From CAYMYN01 sp964394665 (GTDB lineage: Bacteria > Planctomycetota > UBA1135 > GCA-002686595): a stretch of 64,000 nucleotides of DNA. Within the stretch, counting starts at the first letter, position 1. Every line of letters begins with the position of its first letter. The notes beneath the pieces were generated by a model. The model ran no database searches. It saw only the letters and a program-made list of their open reading frames with translations, and was not told where the DNA came from. The DNA lies in contig CAYMYN010000003.1 of assembly GCA_964394665.1 (NCBI GenBank), positions 186,001-250,000 of the forward strand, read 5' to 3'. The position numbers were made by a program, and so were the translations under genes. Below are positions 1 through 8,917 of the stretch, in pieces.

Positions 1-1138
1 GGGCCAGGTAGCGATCGAGGAGCTCCGCCGGCTCGAATCGTTCCCCCGGGCCGCCCAACTCGAGCGCCGCCTCGACGTCCGGGTGACGGCACAGCGCGGC
101 CAGGTCGCGGAACGAACGGGTGCGCAGGAACGCACCGGCGGCGGCGAGCAGGCGCGCGGGGGGAGTGCGCTCGAGGGGTGTGCCGGCCGCGTCGCGGGCT
201 TCGACGCCGGCGTCGGCGAGCCGACGCGCGAGGTAGGGCGTGACCTCCGGGTCGGCGATGCCGATCGAGAGGTCCTCGGCCCGGAATCGCCCGTTCCAGG
301 CGGCGGCGCTGCGCAGCACCTCGCGCGCCTGGTCCTCGGGGCCCTGCACGATCCGCCAGCGCTCGAGCGCGAGCGGGACGTCGCGCGCGGCCCAGGCCGC
401 GACGTCGATGCGCCCCAACGCGTCGAACGCGTCCGCCTCCGCGGGCGGGGCGGGGATCAGGGCCGTGACGCGCTCGCCCAGCAGGGCGAGGGTCCTGCGC
501 AGGAGCTCGCCCGTCTGGGCCACGCCGACCAGGACCACCTCGCGCTCGGTGTCGACCTCCCCGCGCCCGAGGGCCGCCAGTCGCGCCAGGTGCGGATCCG
601 CGAGCCCGGCGCGCGTGAGCTCCGCCGCCATGTGTGCCTGCGCGAGCGCCAGCGCCTCCCAGCGTGCCGCCTCGCCGGGGCCAGCGTCCGTGGGCAAGGC
701 CTGGCCCACGGCCGAGAAGTCCAGGCCATCCGCCGCGAGCTCGCCGAAGAGCCGACGGACCTCCTCGGCGAGGCGCGCCCATCCCGCGGCGTCGTCGGGC
801 TCGGGCGGTCGCGCGGCCACGCGCCGCAACGCCGCGCGCGGCAAGGCGCGCAGGGCCCGCTCCCAGGCCAGGGTGCGCACCAGGCGTCCCGCGGTGCGCA
901 CGCCGCGCAGCAGCAGCTCGTCGCTCAGCCGTCCGTCGGTGATCACCCGCGGTGGGGTCCAGGCCGGGCCCAGGAGTCGTGCCAGGCGCTCGGTCAGGCG
1001 CCGGCCCGCGCGCGCGCCGGGCAGGGCCACGACCAAGCCCCCGAGGTCGGGACCGCGCTCGCGCGCCAACCACTCGGCCGCGGCCTCGAGCGGCGCGCGG
1101 TCGCGACCGAGGAACACCCTGCGCGGCGAGCCCTGCAC
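1..1138 (-). CDS. AddB/RexB-like helicase-nuclease subunit, N-terminal part (runs off the window)
   Basis: Reading the minus strand from 1138 to 2 gives about 379 codons without a stop, so the 3' end lies outside the window. Near residues 35-48 is LVVALPGARAGRRL, and around residues 301-319 is PYLARRLADAGVEARDAAG, followed by a TPLERTPPARLL block. This order resembles the inactivated-helicase half of AddB/RexB proteins, which work with AddA in double-strand break repair and end in a PD-(D/E)XK nuclease domain (not visible here). The GTG at 1138 is chosen because a TACCCT hexamer (1146-1151) ends 7 nt before it. An in-frame ATG at 1258 would overlap the start of the divergent TPR gene. The family is fairly clear; the exact subgroup is inferred. 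Confidence 0.7.
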   Translation of the reverse strand, partial: MQGSPRRVFLGRDRAPLEAAAEWLARERGPDLGGLVVALPGARAGRRLTERLARLLGPAWTPPRVITDGRLSDELLLRGVRTAGRLVRTLAWERALRALPRAALRRVAARPPEPDDAAGWARLAEEVRRLFGELAADGLDFSAVGQALPTDAGPGEAARWEALALAQAHMAAELTRAGLADPHLARLAALGRGEVDTEREVVLVGVAQTGELLRRTLALLGERVTALIPAPPAEADAFDALGRIDVAAWAARDVPLALERWRIVQGPEDQAREVLRSAAAWNGRFRAEDLSIGIADPEVTPYLARRLADAGVEARDAAGTPLERTPPARLLAAAGAFLRTRSFRDLAALCRHPDVEAALELGGPGERFEPAELLDRYLA

Positions 1139-1145
1139 GGGGGCC

Positions 1146-1151
1146 AGGGTA
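1146..1151 (-). promoter_or_regulatory. TANNNT -10 element (TACCCT), leaderless-type
   Basis: The hexamer ends 7 nt before the GTG start at 1138, so transcription would begin at or next to the start codon. No ribosome binding site is visible between them. Confidence 0.45.
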
Positions 1152-1256
1152 CCCGCGTCGCGCCCCGCATCCAGTCGCGGGCCGGGATCCGTCCTTGCCA
1201 GGCCGGAGCCGGGTCTGGTCTGATGCCCGGCCCGGGCCCCACGGAGCGAAGCAACC

Positions 1257-1634
1257 ATGAGCACCGCCGCGAATCAGCACTACCTGCAGGGCCTCGCACA
1301 CTACGGCAAGATGGAGTTGCCCGACGCGGTGGCGGCCTTCGAGCGCGCGCTCGCCGAACGCCCCGAGTGGCCCGACGCGCTGCACGCCCTGTCGATGGCC
1401 CTGATGAAGTCGAGCCGCTTCGAGGAAGCCCTCGCCGCGGGCAAGCGCCTGGTCGAGCTCGACCCCGACGATCCGGCCTATCGCACGAGCCTGTCGATGA
1501 TCTACCAGCGCCTGGACCGCATCGAGGAGGCCGAGCTGGAGCAGTCGAAGTCACGCATGCTCGCCTGGCAGGAAGAGCTCGAGACCAACCCGAACGCGCC
1601 GCCGCCGCCGGGGATGGCGGGCAGGCAGCCCTGA
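1257..1634 (+). CDS. Small TPR protein
   Basis: The 125-residue protein is almost entirely helical repeats: three tetratricopeptide units can be read at about residues 4-37, 38-71 and 72-100, with typical W/Y/A spacing (HYLQGLAHYGKMELPDAV, then ALSMALMKSSRFEEAL). It ends in a proline-rich tail after ETNPNAPPPP. No signal peptide or membrane segment is present, so it should be cytosolic. TPR proteins act as binding scaffolds; the partner is unknown. It lies divergent to the AddB-like gene and 26 nt before a radical SAM gene on the same strand, which has its own -10 element. Confidence 0.8.
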   Translation: MSTAANQHYLQGLAHYGKMELPDAVAAFERALAERPEWPDALHALSMALMKSSRFEEALAAGKRLVELDPDDPAYRTSLSMIYQRLDRIEEAELEQSKSRMLAWQEELETNPNAPPPPGMAGRQP

Positions 1635-1645
1635 CTCGGAACGAG

Positions 1646-1651
1646 TAGACT
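1646..1651 (+). promoter_or_regulatory. TANNNT -10 element (TAGACT)
   Basis: It ends 9 nt before the GTG at 1661. The interval is CG-only and has no Shine-Dalgarno sequence, consistent with a leaderless transcript of the radical SAM gene. Confidence 0.45.
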
Positions 1652-1660
1652 CGCGCGGCC

Positions 1661-2542
1661 GTGATCCGCTACGAAGGTCGCCTCTACCGCCCACCGTCCG
1701 AGGCGGACAGCCTGATCCTGCAGGCCACGCTGGGCTGTTCGTACAACGAGTGCGCGTTCTGCGGCATGTACCGCGACAAGCGCTTTCGCGTGCGGCCCTA
1801 CGAGGAGCTCGCGCGCGAGATCGACTGGGCCGCCGAGCACCTCGGCCCCGCGGTGCGCAAGGTGTTCCTCGCCGACGGGGACGCGCTGATGGCCAAGGCG
1901 TCGTTCCTGCGGCGCGTGCTCGAGCATCTGGCGCTGCGTTTCCCGAGCTTGGCGCGGGTCTCGTGCTACGCCTCGCCCCAATCCCTGCAGGTGCGCAGCG
2001 TCGAGGAGCTGGGCGAGCTCCGCGAGCTCGGCTTGACGCTCCACTACCTCGGCATCGAGAGCGGTCACGACGCGGTCCTCGAGCGCTTGACGAAGGGCGT
2101 CGACGCGACCGAAATGGTCCGCGTCGCGCGCAAGGCCCACGCGGCCGGCGTCCAGCTCTCGACCATGATCCTGCTGGGGGCCGGGGGCCGCGCGTTGTCG
2201 CGTGAGCACGCGCTGGCTTCGGCGCGCGTCGTGAACGCGATCCAACCGCGGTTCGTCAGCACCCTGGTGATGACGCCGGTCCCGGACACACCGCTCCACG
2301 AGGACGCCCAGCGCGGGCTGGTGGACGAGCTCGATCCCGTGGAGTTGGCGGCCGAGCTGCGCGCCTTCGTCGGCGAGCTCGAGCTCGAGGCCACGATCTT
2401 CCGCTCGAACCACGCCAGCAACTTCCTGGCGCTGGCGGGCCGGCTACCCAAGGACAAGCCGGCGCTCCTGGCGGCGCTCGACCGTGCGCTCGCCGACCCT
2501 GCCCACGCGCCCTTCCGACCGGAGTGGGCGCGCGGGCTGTGA
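1661..2542 (+). CDS. Radical SAM protein
   Basis: The 293-residue protein starts with GTG. It carries a CX4CX2C cluster motif, C26-SYNE-C31-AF-C34, in LGCSYNECAFCGMYRDKRF. This is the [4Fe-4S] site spacing of a COG1032-like radical SAM subfamily rather than the classic CX3CX2C. A glycine-rich stretch follows in a TIM-barrel fold, with HYLGIESGHDAVLERLTKG (about residues 127-145) matching the conserved GxES region that helps bind SAM. There is no B12 or TRAM domain. The reaction and substrate cannot be told from sequence. It is probably a single-gene transcript. Confidence 0.85.
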   Translation: MIRYEGRLYRPPSEADSLILQATLGCSYNECAFCGMYRDKRFRVRPYEELAREIDWAAEHLGPAVRKVFLADGDALMAKASFLRRVLEHLALRFPSLARVSCYASPQSLQVRSVEELGELRELGLTLHYLGIESGHDAVLERLTKGVDATEMVRVARKAHAAGVQLSTMILLGAGGRALSREHALASARVVNAIQPRFVSTLVMTPVPDTPLHEDAQRGLVDELDPVELAAELRAFVGELELEATIFRSNHASNFLALAGRLPKDKPALLAALDRALADPAHAPFRPEWARGL

Positions 2543-2610
2543 ACGAGGCCACTGGTCCGCGCGCCCCGGGCGTGCAGAATGACGCCCCCCTGGCGCCGTC
2601 CCTCCCCAGC

Positions 2611-4419
2611 ATGAAGCCCAAGACCCTGGTCCCGCGCGCGCTCGTCGCGCTCCTCATCCTCTCCGTCGCGCCGGCGCCCGTTCCCGCGGCGCAGTCCTAC
2701 CCGCCGCCCTACGTGCTCAACGACGTGCGTCTGGTCGATCAGCCCGACGCTCCGCGCGTGAGCCTGGTGCTGCGGGAGGGGCGGATCGCTGGTGTCGTGG
2801 AGGAGGCCCAGGCTCGCGTCCCGGGAGCCCGACGCATCGACGGCCAAGGGATGCTCGCCGTGCCGGCCTTCGTGGACGCGTTCACGCAGCAGGGCATCGT
2901 GGCCGCCGATCCCCTAGCGGATCGCGACCGCCCCACGCCCACCGCATCGGACGTGCAGGTCGAGATGCGCAGCGCGAATCGCAAGGGCATTCGCGCCGCG
3001 TTCCGCGCCGTCGAGAGCCTCGACCCGGCCGCGGACGCCCTCGAGCCGTGGCGCAAGGCGGGTTTCGGCGTCGTGCACGTGGCGCCGATCGGGGAGCTGC
3101 TCGCCGGCCGCAGTGCCGTCGTGACCGCGCGCGATGGACCGCCGCGGGAACGCGTGCTGCGTCCGAGCGCTTTCCAATCGGCGAGCTTCCAGGCCAGCGG
3201 CCGCGGCTACCCGGGCACCCTGATGGGGTACCACGCGCACCTGCGGCAGTTCTTCCTCGACGCCGAGCACCACGCGCTCCTCCAGCAGCGACGCCGCGAG
3301 GGCAAGCCGGCGCCGCGCCCCCCCTTCGATCCGGAGCTCGAGGCCGCCCAGGGGCTGCTGCGCGGGGCCGAGCCGCTCCTGTGCTTCGCGGAGGGCGCGC
3401 CCGACGTCTCGCGCTGGCTGCGGCTGGCGGAGGAGTTCGGATTGAAGCTCTGCATCGCGGGTGGGGCGCAGGCCTTCGAGCGCGCCGCGACCCTCGCGCA
3501 GGCCCGCGTCCCGGTGTTCCTGACCCTCGAGTGGGGCAAGGAGGTCCCCGATCCCGACGCGACCAAGGGCAAGGGGCGCGCGGAGAAACCCGCGCCCAAG
3601 GAGGACCAGGCCGCCGAGGAGGAACTGCCCGTCCCGGGCCGCATCCAGCGCGCTCCCGCCGCGCAGCCGGAGATCGAGTGGACCTACGAAGAGCCGCTCG
3701 ACGTGCGGCGCGAACGCCGGCGGCTGTGGGAGGAGCGGCGTGCGGGCGCGTTGCGATTGCACGAGGCCGGCGTGCGCTTCGCGTTCGGGAGCGGGGCCGG
3801 CAAGCCCGGTGATCTGCTGGCCCGCGTGCGCGCGCTCGTCGAGCAGGGTTTGCCGCGCGCCGTGGCCCTGGAGGCCCTGACGCGCGGCGCGGCGGAGTTG
3901 CTCGGCGTCGCCGATCGCGTGGGCCGCATCGAGGTCGGGTACGAGGCGCACTTGGCGCTCTGGACGGCCTCGCCCTTCGACGAGGGCGCGCGCGTGGCGT
4001 GGATCGTCATCGACGGATTCCCGCAGCGCTTCGAGGTGGAGCCGCCCAAGGCCGAGGAAGCGCCGAAGGACGGGTTGGACGTGAGCGGCGACTGGACGCT
4101 GGTCTTCGAGAGCGAGCGTCCGCTCGAGCCGACGCACCTCGCGCTCGAGATGGATTCCGGCGGCAAGGTGAGCGGCGCGATCCGTTTCTTCAGCCCGTTC
4201 GCCGAGGAGGAGGTGCACGGCACGGTGAGCGGCCAGGTGAGCGGCACTCGGCTGCGCCTGGTTGCCCAACTCCTGATCTCCGGCTTCGAGGTCGATACGG
4301 CCCTGGTCGGCGAGCTCGACGGCGATGGGCTCACGGGCAAGGTCACCTGGCGGTTCTCGCAGGGCGAGCAGACAGCGAACTTCAGCGCCGAGCGGACGCC
4401 TCGGGAGGACGGACGATGA
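2611..4419 (+). CDS. Secreted amidohydrolase-like protein without metal-binding HxH, plus C-terminal beta domain
   Basis: The 602-residue protein starts at ATG 2611, which gives a signal peptide (MKPKTLVPRALVALLILSVA, cleavage after about residue 27); the frame is open upstream but lacks a leader there. Residues 30-480 follow the amidohydrolase fold (VPAFVDAFTQQG, and late TRGAAELLGVADRVGRIEVG). The metal site is gone: the usual D-x-H-x-H is replaced by D89-A90-F91, and the usual FGSD by FGSGAG. It is therefore probably non-catalytic or a binding partner. The last 110 residues (from about DVSGDWTLVFE) form a separate beta-rich domain. The stop overlaps the next gene by ATGA, so the two are translationally coupled. 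Confidence 0.8.
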   Translation: MKPKTLVPRALVALLILSVAPAPVPAAQSYPPPYVLNDVRLVDQPDAPRVSLVLREGRIAGVVEEAQARVPGARRIDGQGMLAVPAFVDAFTQQGIVAADPLADRDRPTPTASDVQVEMRSANRKGIRAAFRAVESLDPAADALEPWRKAGFGVVHVAPIGELLAGRSAVVTARDGPPRERVLRPSAFQSASFQASGRGYPGTLMGYHAHLRQFFLDAEHHALLQQRRREGKPAPRPPFDPELEAAQGLLRGAEPLLCFAEGAPDVSRWLRLAEEFGLKLCIAGGAQAFERAATLAQARVPVFLTLEWGKEVPDPDATKGKGRAEKPAPKEDQAAEEELPVPGRIQRAPAAQPEIEWTYEEPLDVRRERRRLWEERRAGALRLHEAGVRFAFGSGAGKPGDLLARVRALVEQGLPRAVALEALTRGAAELLGVADRVGRIEVGYEAHLALWTASPFDEGARVAWIVIDGFPQRFEVEPPKAEEAPKDGLDVSGDWTLVFESERPLEPTHLALEMDSGGKVSGAIRFFSPFAEEEVHGTVSGQVSGTRLRLVAQLLISGFEVDTALVGELDGDGLTGKVTWRFSQGEQTANFSAERTPREDGR

Positions 4420-7028
4420 GGCACATGACCCTCGCGACCACGATCGTCGTGACCCTGTTCGGCGGGTTCGCGACGGACTTCGCCGGCGCGCAAGAGGGGT
4501 CGGCCCCGACCCCGGCCCACGCGCACGCGGTCGAGCTCGACGCCCACCGCCGGCCAGCGCTGCGCACGGGTGGCAGTTGCGTGATCCGCAACGTCACCAT
4601 CCACTCCGCGGTCGCGCCGCCGCGGGTGGGGGACGTCCTGGTCCTCGAAGGGCGCATCACGGCCGTGGGACAGATCGATGCACCCGAGGGCATCCTCACG
4701 CTCGACGGCACCGGGCGGCACCTCGCGCCCGGGGTCGTGGACCCGCACTCCCACACGGCCATTCGCGGCGGAGTGAACGAGGGATCGCTCTCGATCACCT
4801 GCGAGGTTCGCATCGCCGACACTCTCGATCCCGACGACCTCGCGATCTACCGCGGCCTGGCCGGTGGCGTCACGACCGCGCACATCATGCACGGCTCGGC
4901 CAACGCGATCGGGGGCCAGGGGCAGGTGATCAAGCTGAAGTGGGGTCGCGAGGCGCACGAGCTGCTCTTCCCGCGATCCCCGAAGGTGGTGAAGTTCGCC
5001 CTGGGCGAGAACCCCAAGCGCGCGAACTCGGGCCGCGGGAACGACCGCTTTCCGGCGACGCGCATGGGCGTGGAGACCCTGTTCCACCGGGCTTTCGAGC
5101 GCGCGCGGGAGTACCAACGCGAGCGCGAGGCGCTGGCGCAGGCCCGTGAGCGCGGCGAGGACCCCGCTCCCCTGCGGCGCGACCTGCGGCTCGAAGCCCT
5201 GGTCGAGATCCTCGAGGGCACGATCGTCGTGCACAGCCACTGCTACCGCGCCGACGAGATCCTGATGCTGCTGCGCGCCGCCGAGCGCCTCGGCTTCCGC
5301 GTCGGCACCCTGCACCACGTGCTGGAGGGCTACAAGGTCGCCCCGGAGCTCGCCGAGGCCGGCGTGGCCGCCTCGACCTTCAGCGACTGGTGGGCCTTCA
5401 AGATCGAGGCCTACGACGCGATCCCGGAGAATGCCGCGCTCCTGGACGACGCCGGAGTCCTCTCTTCCCTCAACTCGGACTCGAACGAGCTGATGCGGCG
5501 GATGTACGGCGAGGCGGCCAAATCCGTGCGCTACGCGGACCTCGACCCGGTGCGAGCGCTGGCGCTCGTGACCCTCAATCCCGCTCGCCAACTCGGCATC
5601 GCCGATCGCGTCGGTTCGATCGAGGTCGGCAAGCACGCGGATCTCGTGTTGCTCAGCGGCGATCCGCTCTCGTCCTTCGCGCAGGTCCTGTGGACGATGG
5701 TGGATGGGGAGATCGAGTTCGAACGCCGCGACGCCTTCGGGCTCGACGGCGTGGCTCTGCCCGTGCGCCCCCTGCGCGAGGAATCGCAGCCGATCGCCTG
5801 GAAGCCGGAGGGCGGAGCGGTCACGGCGATCGTGGGCGGGACGGTGCACGTCGTCAGCGGGCCGGCGCTCGAGGGCGCGACCGTGCTCATCCAGGACGGC
5901 CGGATCCTCGACGTGGGCAAGGAGCTGATCGTGCCGGCCGGAGCGCGCGTGATCGCGGCGCAGGGCAAGCACGTCCTGCCGGGAATGATCGCCCTGGGAG
6001 CGCCAGTAGGGATCCGTGAGATCGCCTCGATCAACGCGACCCTGGACGTCTCCGAGATCGGCGGCGATCAACCGGACCTGCGCACGGCGAGCTCGGTCCA
6101 CGCCGACTCGGCGCAGATCGGCGTCACGCGCTCGAACGGCGTCACGCGCGTCCAGGTCGCCCCGCAGGGCGGCGGCCCGGTGATGGGGCGCTCGGCGCTG
6201 ATCCAACTCGAGGGCGACACCTGGGAGGATCTCCTGACCCTCGACCTCGACATGCTCCACGTGCGTTTCCCGCGCCTCGACAACGACGCCGAGAAGAAGG
6301 AACCGCCCGCGCCCGTGTTGGCGTTGGAGCGGCTCCTGGCTGATGCCCGGGAGTACGCGCGCCTGCTGGACGAGGCCCGCGCCGGCGCTCCCGCTCCGCG
6401 TCACGACCCGCGGTTGGAGGCGCTGGTGCCCTTCGTGCGCGGCGATCGCGCGGTGGCTTTCCACGCCGACAACGCCCAGACGATCCTCCACGCGCTGCGC
6501 TTCGCCAAGCGCGAGGAGCTGCGCGCCGTGCTCTATGGAGCGCGCGAGGGTTGGAAGGTCGCCGACGCGATCGCGCGCGAGGGCGTTCCGGTCGCCGTCG
6601 GCCCGGTGCTCGCGTTGCCGAGCTCGCGCTTCGACCCCTACGACTGCGCCTATGCGAACGCCGCGATCCTGCACCGGGCCGGGGTCGAAGTCTCGATCCT
6701 GGCCGCGGAGGCGGAGAACACGCGCAACCTGCCCTTCCACGCCGCGATGGCGGCCGCCTTCGGGTTGCCGCGCGAGGAAGCCCTGCGCGCGATCACCTAC
6801 TACCCGGCCCGGATGCTGGGCGTCGAGGGGCAACTCGGCAGCCTGGCCCCGGGCAAGGTGGCCGATGTCGTGGTGACCAGCGGCGACCCGCTCGAGATCC
6901 AGAGCCGCGTGGAGTACGTCTTCATCGGTGGCCGTCAGGTGGAACTCTCGAACCACCAGACTCGCCTGCGCGATCGCTACGCCGCCCGCATCCAGCGCCT
7001 GCTCTCGCCCGCCCCGGACCGACGCTGA
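4416..7028 (+). CDS. Secreted tandem amidohydrolase (one intact, one degenerate domain)
   Basis: The 870-residue protein starts inside the stop of the preceding gene (ATGA overlap). A signal peptide ends near FAGAQ (about residue 26). The first half is a complete amidohydrolase: H111-S-H113 in GVVDPHSHTAI, HSHCYRADE and LHHVLEGYK as further metal or active-site histidines, and LNSDSNELMRR for the aspartate ligand, ending with ADLVLLSGDPL. The second half repeats the fold (GTVHVVSGPALEGATVLIQDG ...) but the HxH position reads ALGAPVG, so it is inactive. It ends with a second ADVVVTSGDPL closing motif. The protein is likely a periplasmic imidazolonepropionase- or dipeptidase-like hydrolase of unknown substrate, working with the degenerate partner encoded upstream. 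Confidence 0.85.
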   Translation: MRHMTLATTIVVTLFGGFATDFAGAQEGSAPTPAHAHAVELDAHRRPALRTGGSCVIRNVTIHSAVAPPRVGDVLVLEGRITAVGQIDAPEGILTLDGTGRHLAPGVVDPHSHTAIRGGVNEGSLSITCEVRIADTLDPDDLAIYRGLAGGVTTAHIMHGSANAIGGQGQVIKLKWGREAHELLFPRSPKVVKFALGENPKRANSGRGNDRFPATRMGVETLFHRAFERAREYQREREALAQARERGEDPAPLRRDLRLEALVEILEGTIVVHSHCYRADEILMLLRAAERLGFRVGTLHHVLEGYKVAPELAEAGVAASTFSDWWAFKIEAYDAIPENAALLDDAGVLSSLNSDSNELMRRMYGEAAKSVRYADLDPVRALALVTLNPARQLGIADRVGSIEVGKHADLVLLSGDPLSSFAQVLWTMVDGEIEFERRDAFGLDGVALPVRPLREESQPIAWKPEGGAVTAIVGGTVHVVSGPALEGATVLIQDGRILDVGKELIVPAGARVIAAQGKHVLPGMIALGAPVGIREIASINATLDVSEIGGDQPDLRTASSVHADSAQIGVTRSNGVTRVQVAPQGGGPVMGRSALIQLEGDTWEDLLTLDLDMLHVRFPRLDNDAEKKEPPAPVLALERLLADAREYARLLDEARAGAPAPRHDPRLEALVPFVRGDRAVAFHADNAQTILHALRFAKREELRAVLYGAREGWKVADAIAREGVPVAVGPVLALPSSRFDPYDCAYANAAILHRAGVEVSILAAEAENTRNLPFHAAMAAAFGLPREEALRAITYYPARMLGVEGQLGSLAPGKVADVVVTSGDPLEIQSRVEYVFIGGRQVELSNHQTRLRDRYAARIQRLLSPAPDRR

Positions 7029-7442
7029 TCGTCCGCGCCGTGCCCGCCCGGCCGCCGGGTCGGCGCGGGCCGCGTCAGGGCGCTGGAAGCGTGCCGATCG
7101 TATCGCCGCCACGATTCAACGCCCGGTCCACAGCACGACCGCGATCAGGAAGGCCCACACCAGCCAGCCCAGTGCCTTCTGCGCGTGGCCCGTCCCGGAA
7201 CGGGCGAGGGTGCGCCGCCCTCGGGGGGCGCTCGGATCCAAGACAGTGGGTCCTTCCATGGCGCGGACGGGGCGCGGCCACCCCCGTGCCCGCAGTAGCA
7301 GCCACGCGGAGCCCAGTAACGCGGCGCCGCCGAGGACGCCCGTACGTCTCCCGTAGCGCCGGCGGACGACCGTGGCGCGGCTCGTACCGAACTTCTCCGG
7401 CGGGGGCGTACACTCCCCGCGCCCCGACCCGCGCGAGAGCCC
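7029..7442. other. Intergenic stretch, possibly holding a small minus-strand gene
   Basis: It contains only the uncertain small membrane ORF described separately (7116-7370) and a TACACT hexamer at 7409-7414, 28 nt before the ATG at 7443. Nothing else was recognised. Confidence 0.4.
7116..7370 (-). CDS. Possible small protein with two membrane segments (start unclear)
   Basis: The minus frame ending with TGA at 7116 reads two hydrophobic helices, GVLGGAALLGSAWLLLRARG and ALGWLVWAFLIAVVLWTGR, joined by a basic linker of about 35 residues. Codon choice (GC-rich third positions, sensible residues) favours a real gene. No ATG or GTG starts it before the first helix within the gap; the only internal ATG (7259) would lose that helix. 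The start given is only the edge of the convincing reading. It may be a small inner-membrane protein or a remnant. Confidence 0.3.
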   Translation of the reverse strand, partial: VVRRRYGRRTGVLGGAALLGSAWLLLRARGWPRPVRAMEGPTVLDPSAPRGRRTLARSGTGHAQKALGWLVWAFLIAVVLWTGR

Positions 7443-7739
7443 ATGGGAGAGAAGGAGATCGACGTCACCTGTCCCTGCTGCCGAGCGCTGCTGCGCGTCG
7501 ACGTGGGGAACGCCCGAGCGAACGTCCTGCGCCCCCCAGGTTCGGACCCGAGCGTGGGCCGGGGCAAGCCGGACCCGGCTGGCTGGGACGCGGCCCACGA
7601 ACGAGTGCGTGGGCGTACCGAGCGCGCCGCCGACCAGCTCGAGCAGGAGCTCGAGCGCGAACGCGAGAAGCAGCGCCGGCTCGACGAGTTGTTCGACTCG
7701 ACTCACCGCAGATTGAAGGAGCGCGGCGAGGACGGGTGA
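7443..7739 (+). CDS. Small zinc-ribbon-like protein with coiled coil
   Basis: The 98-residue protein begins MGEKEIDVTCPCCRALLRVD, a half zinc-ribbon with one CPCC knuckle, followed by a flexible region. A charged helix (about residues 55-95, AADQLEQELEREREKQRRLD) should form a coiled coil and could dimerise two knuckles into one zinc site. No signal peptide. I do not recognise a characterised family. A -10-like TACACT lies 28 nt upstream. Its neighbours do not suggest a role. Confidence 0.65.
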   Translation: MGEKEIDVTCPCCRALLRVDVGNARANVLRPPGSDPSVGRGKPDPAGWDAAHERVRGRTERAADQLEQELEREREKQRRLDELFDSTHRRLKERGEDG

Positions 7740-7836
7740 TCGTCCCGCCCACGCGCACCCGAAGTCAGGGTGTTCTGCGTCGTGCCTCCCGGCGACGAGT
7801 GGCTATAGTCCCGGCCCCACCCCGGGCCCCCCAACC

Positions 7837-8706
7837 ATGAGCGAGAGTCATCCCCGTCCCGTCAAGGCCTACAAGAACGAGGCCTTCATCAACAGCCCCG
7901 ACGCCCGCGTGCTGCGCGTCCTGGCGGAGTACCTCGAACCCGCAGCGAGGTTCAAGGAGAACCGCATCCGCGACACGATCGTGTTCTTCGGCTCCGCGCG
8001 CATCCTGCCGCGGGACCAGGCGCAAGCCGAGCTCGCACGCGCCGAGGCGGAGGGCGCGGACCTCGAGCGCGCCCAGGCACGCTTGCACATGTCGCGCTAC
8101 TACGAGGACACCCGCGAGCTGGCACGGCGCCTGACCAACTGGTCGAAGTCGCTCGAGGGCACCGAGCGCCGCTTCGTCGTCTGCTCGGGCGGCGGTCCGG
8201 GGATCATGGAGGCCGCCAACCGTGGCGCCTCCGAGGCACGCGGCGAGAACGTCGGGCTCAACATCTCCTTGCCCTTCGAACAGTCCGACAACCCGTACAT
8301 CACGCGTCGCCTCTCGTTCGAGTTCCACTACTTCTTCATGCGGAAGTTCTGGTTCAGCTACCTCGCCAAGGCGATGGTCGTGATGCCCGGCGGCTTCGGC
8401 ACCTTCGACGAGTTCATGGAAGTCGTGACCCTCGTCCAGACGCTCAAGATCAAGCGCAAGCTCCCGATCGTGCTGTACGGGACGGAGTACTGGGAGCGGA
8501 TCATCGACTTCGAGCCGATGGTGCGCTTCGGCACGATCAGCCCCGAGGACGTGGACCTCTTCTTCCGCACCGACTCGATCGATGAGGCCTTCGAGTACTT
8601 GACCGGCGAGTTGCGCAAGCTGTTCCTCGAGGGGCCCGAGAAGGAGACCGACCCGATCAGCGGAACGGGGGGGGTCGATCTGCTCGCCTCCGGCAACGTC
8701 TCGTAG
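7837..8706 (+). CDS. LOG family nucleotide 5'-monophosphate nucleosidase
   Basis: The 289-residue protein has the Rossmann-type LOG core: FFGSAR at residues 50-55, GGGPGIMEAANRG at 118-130, and the signature PGGFGTFDE at 184-192, which binds the nucleotide phosphate and holds the catalytic Glu. The family removes the base from nucleotide monophosphates, for example in cytokinin activation or purine salvage; many members are misnamed lysine decarboxylase. The N-terminal 45 residues and an insert at 60-100 make it longer than the roughly 190-residue minimal LOG, as in the TIGR00730-type long form. A TATAGT lies at 7804-7809, 27 nt before the ATG. Confidence 0.9.
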   Translation: MSESHPRPVKAYKNEAFINSPDARVLRVLAEYLEPAARFKENRIRDTIVFFGSARILPRDQAQAELARAEAEGADLERAQARLHMSRYYEDTRELARRLTNWSKSLEGTERRFVVCSGGGPGIMEAANRGASEARGENVGLNISLPFEQSDNPYITRRLSFEFHYFFMRKFWFSYLAKAMVVMPGGFGTFDEFMEVVTLVQTLKIKRKLPIVLYGTEYWERIIDFEPMVRFGTISPEDVDLFFRTDSIDEAFEYLTGELRKLFLEGPEKETDPISGTGGVDLLASGNVS

Positions 8707-8917
8707 GGTCCGGATCCCGCTCCCAGGGGTCGCGCGGGGGCCCGCTTCCCGCCGTCGGGAGGCTGGAGGGCCCCAGCCCTGGGAACCGCGTTCGGTGCGG
8801 TCGAGCCCTCTCCCTCATTCGCCGTTCCGGATCGACCCGCCGCGTGACGGCGGGTCTCCGGGTGGCTACTCGGCCGGGCGTTCGCGAGGGCGACGCCGAG
8901 CACGGAGGGGGGATCCC

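Noticed and set aside
1258..1258. ATG at 1258 as the start of the AddB-like gene
   Set aside because: It would overlap the divergent TPR start; the GTG at 1138 has a -10 element at the right distance and the conserved sequence starts after it.
3684..7112. Long minus-strand open frame over the amidohydrolase genes
   Set aside because: Antisense of a clear amidohydrolase with signal peptide and metal motifs; its reading is rich in Arg, His and Asp without domains.
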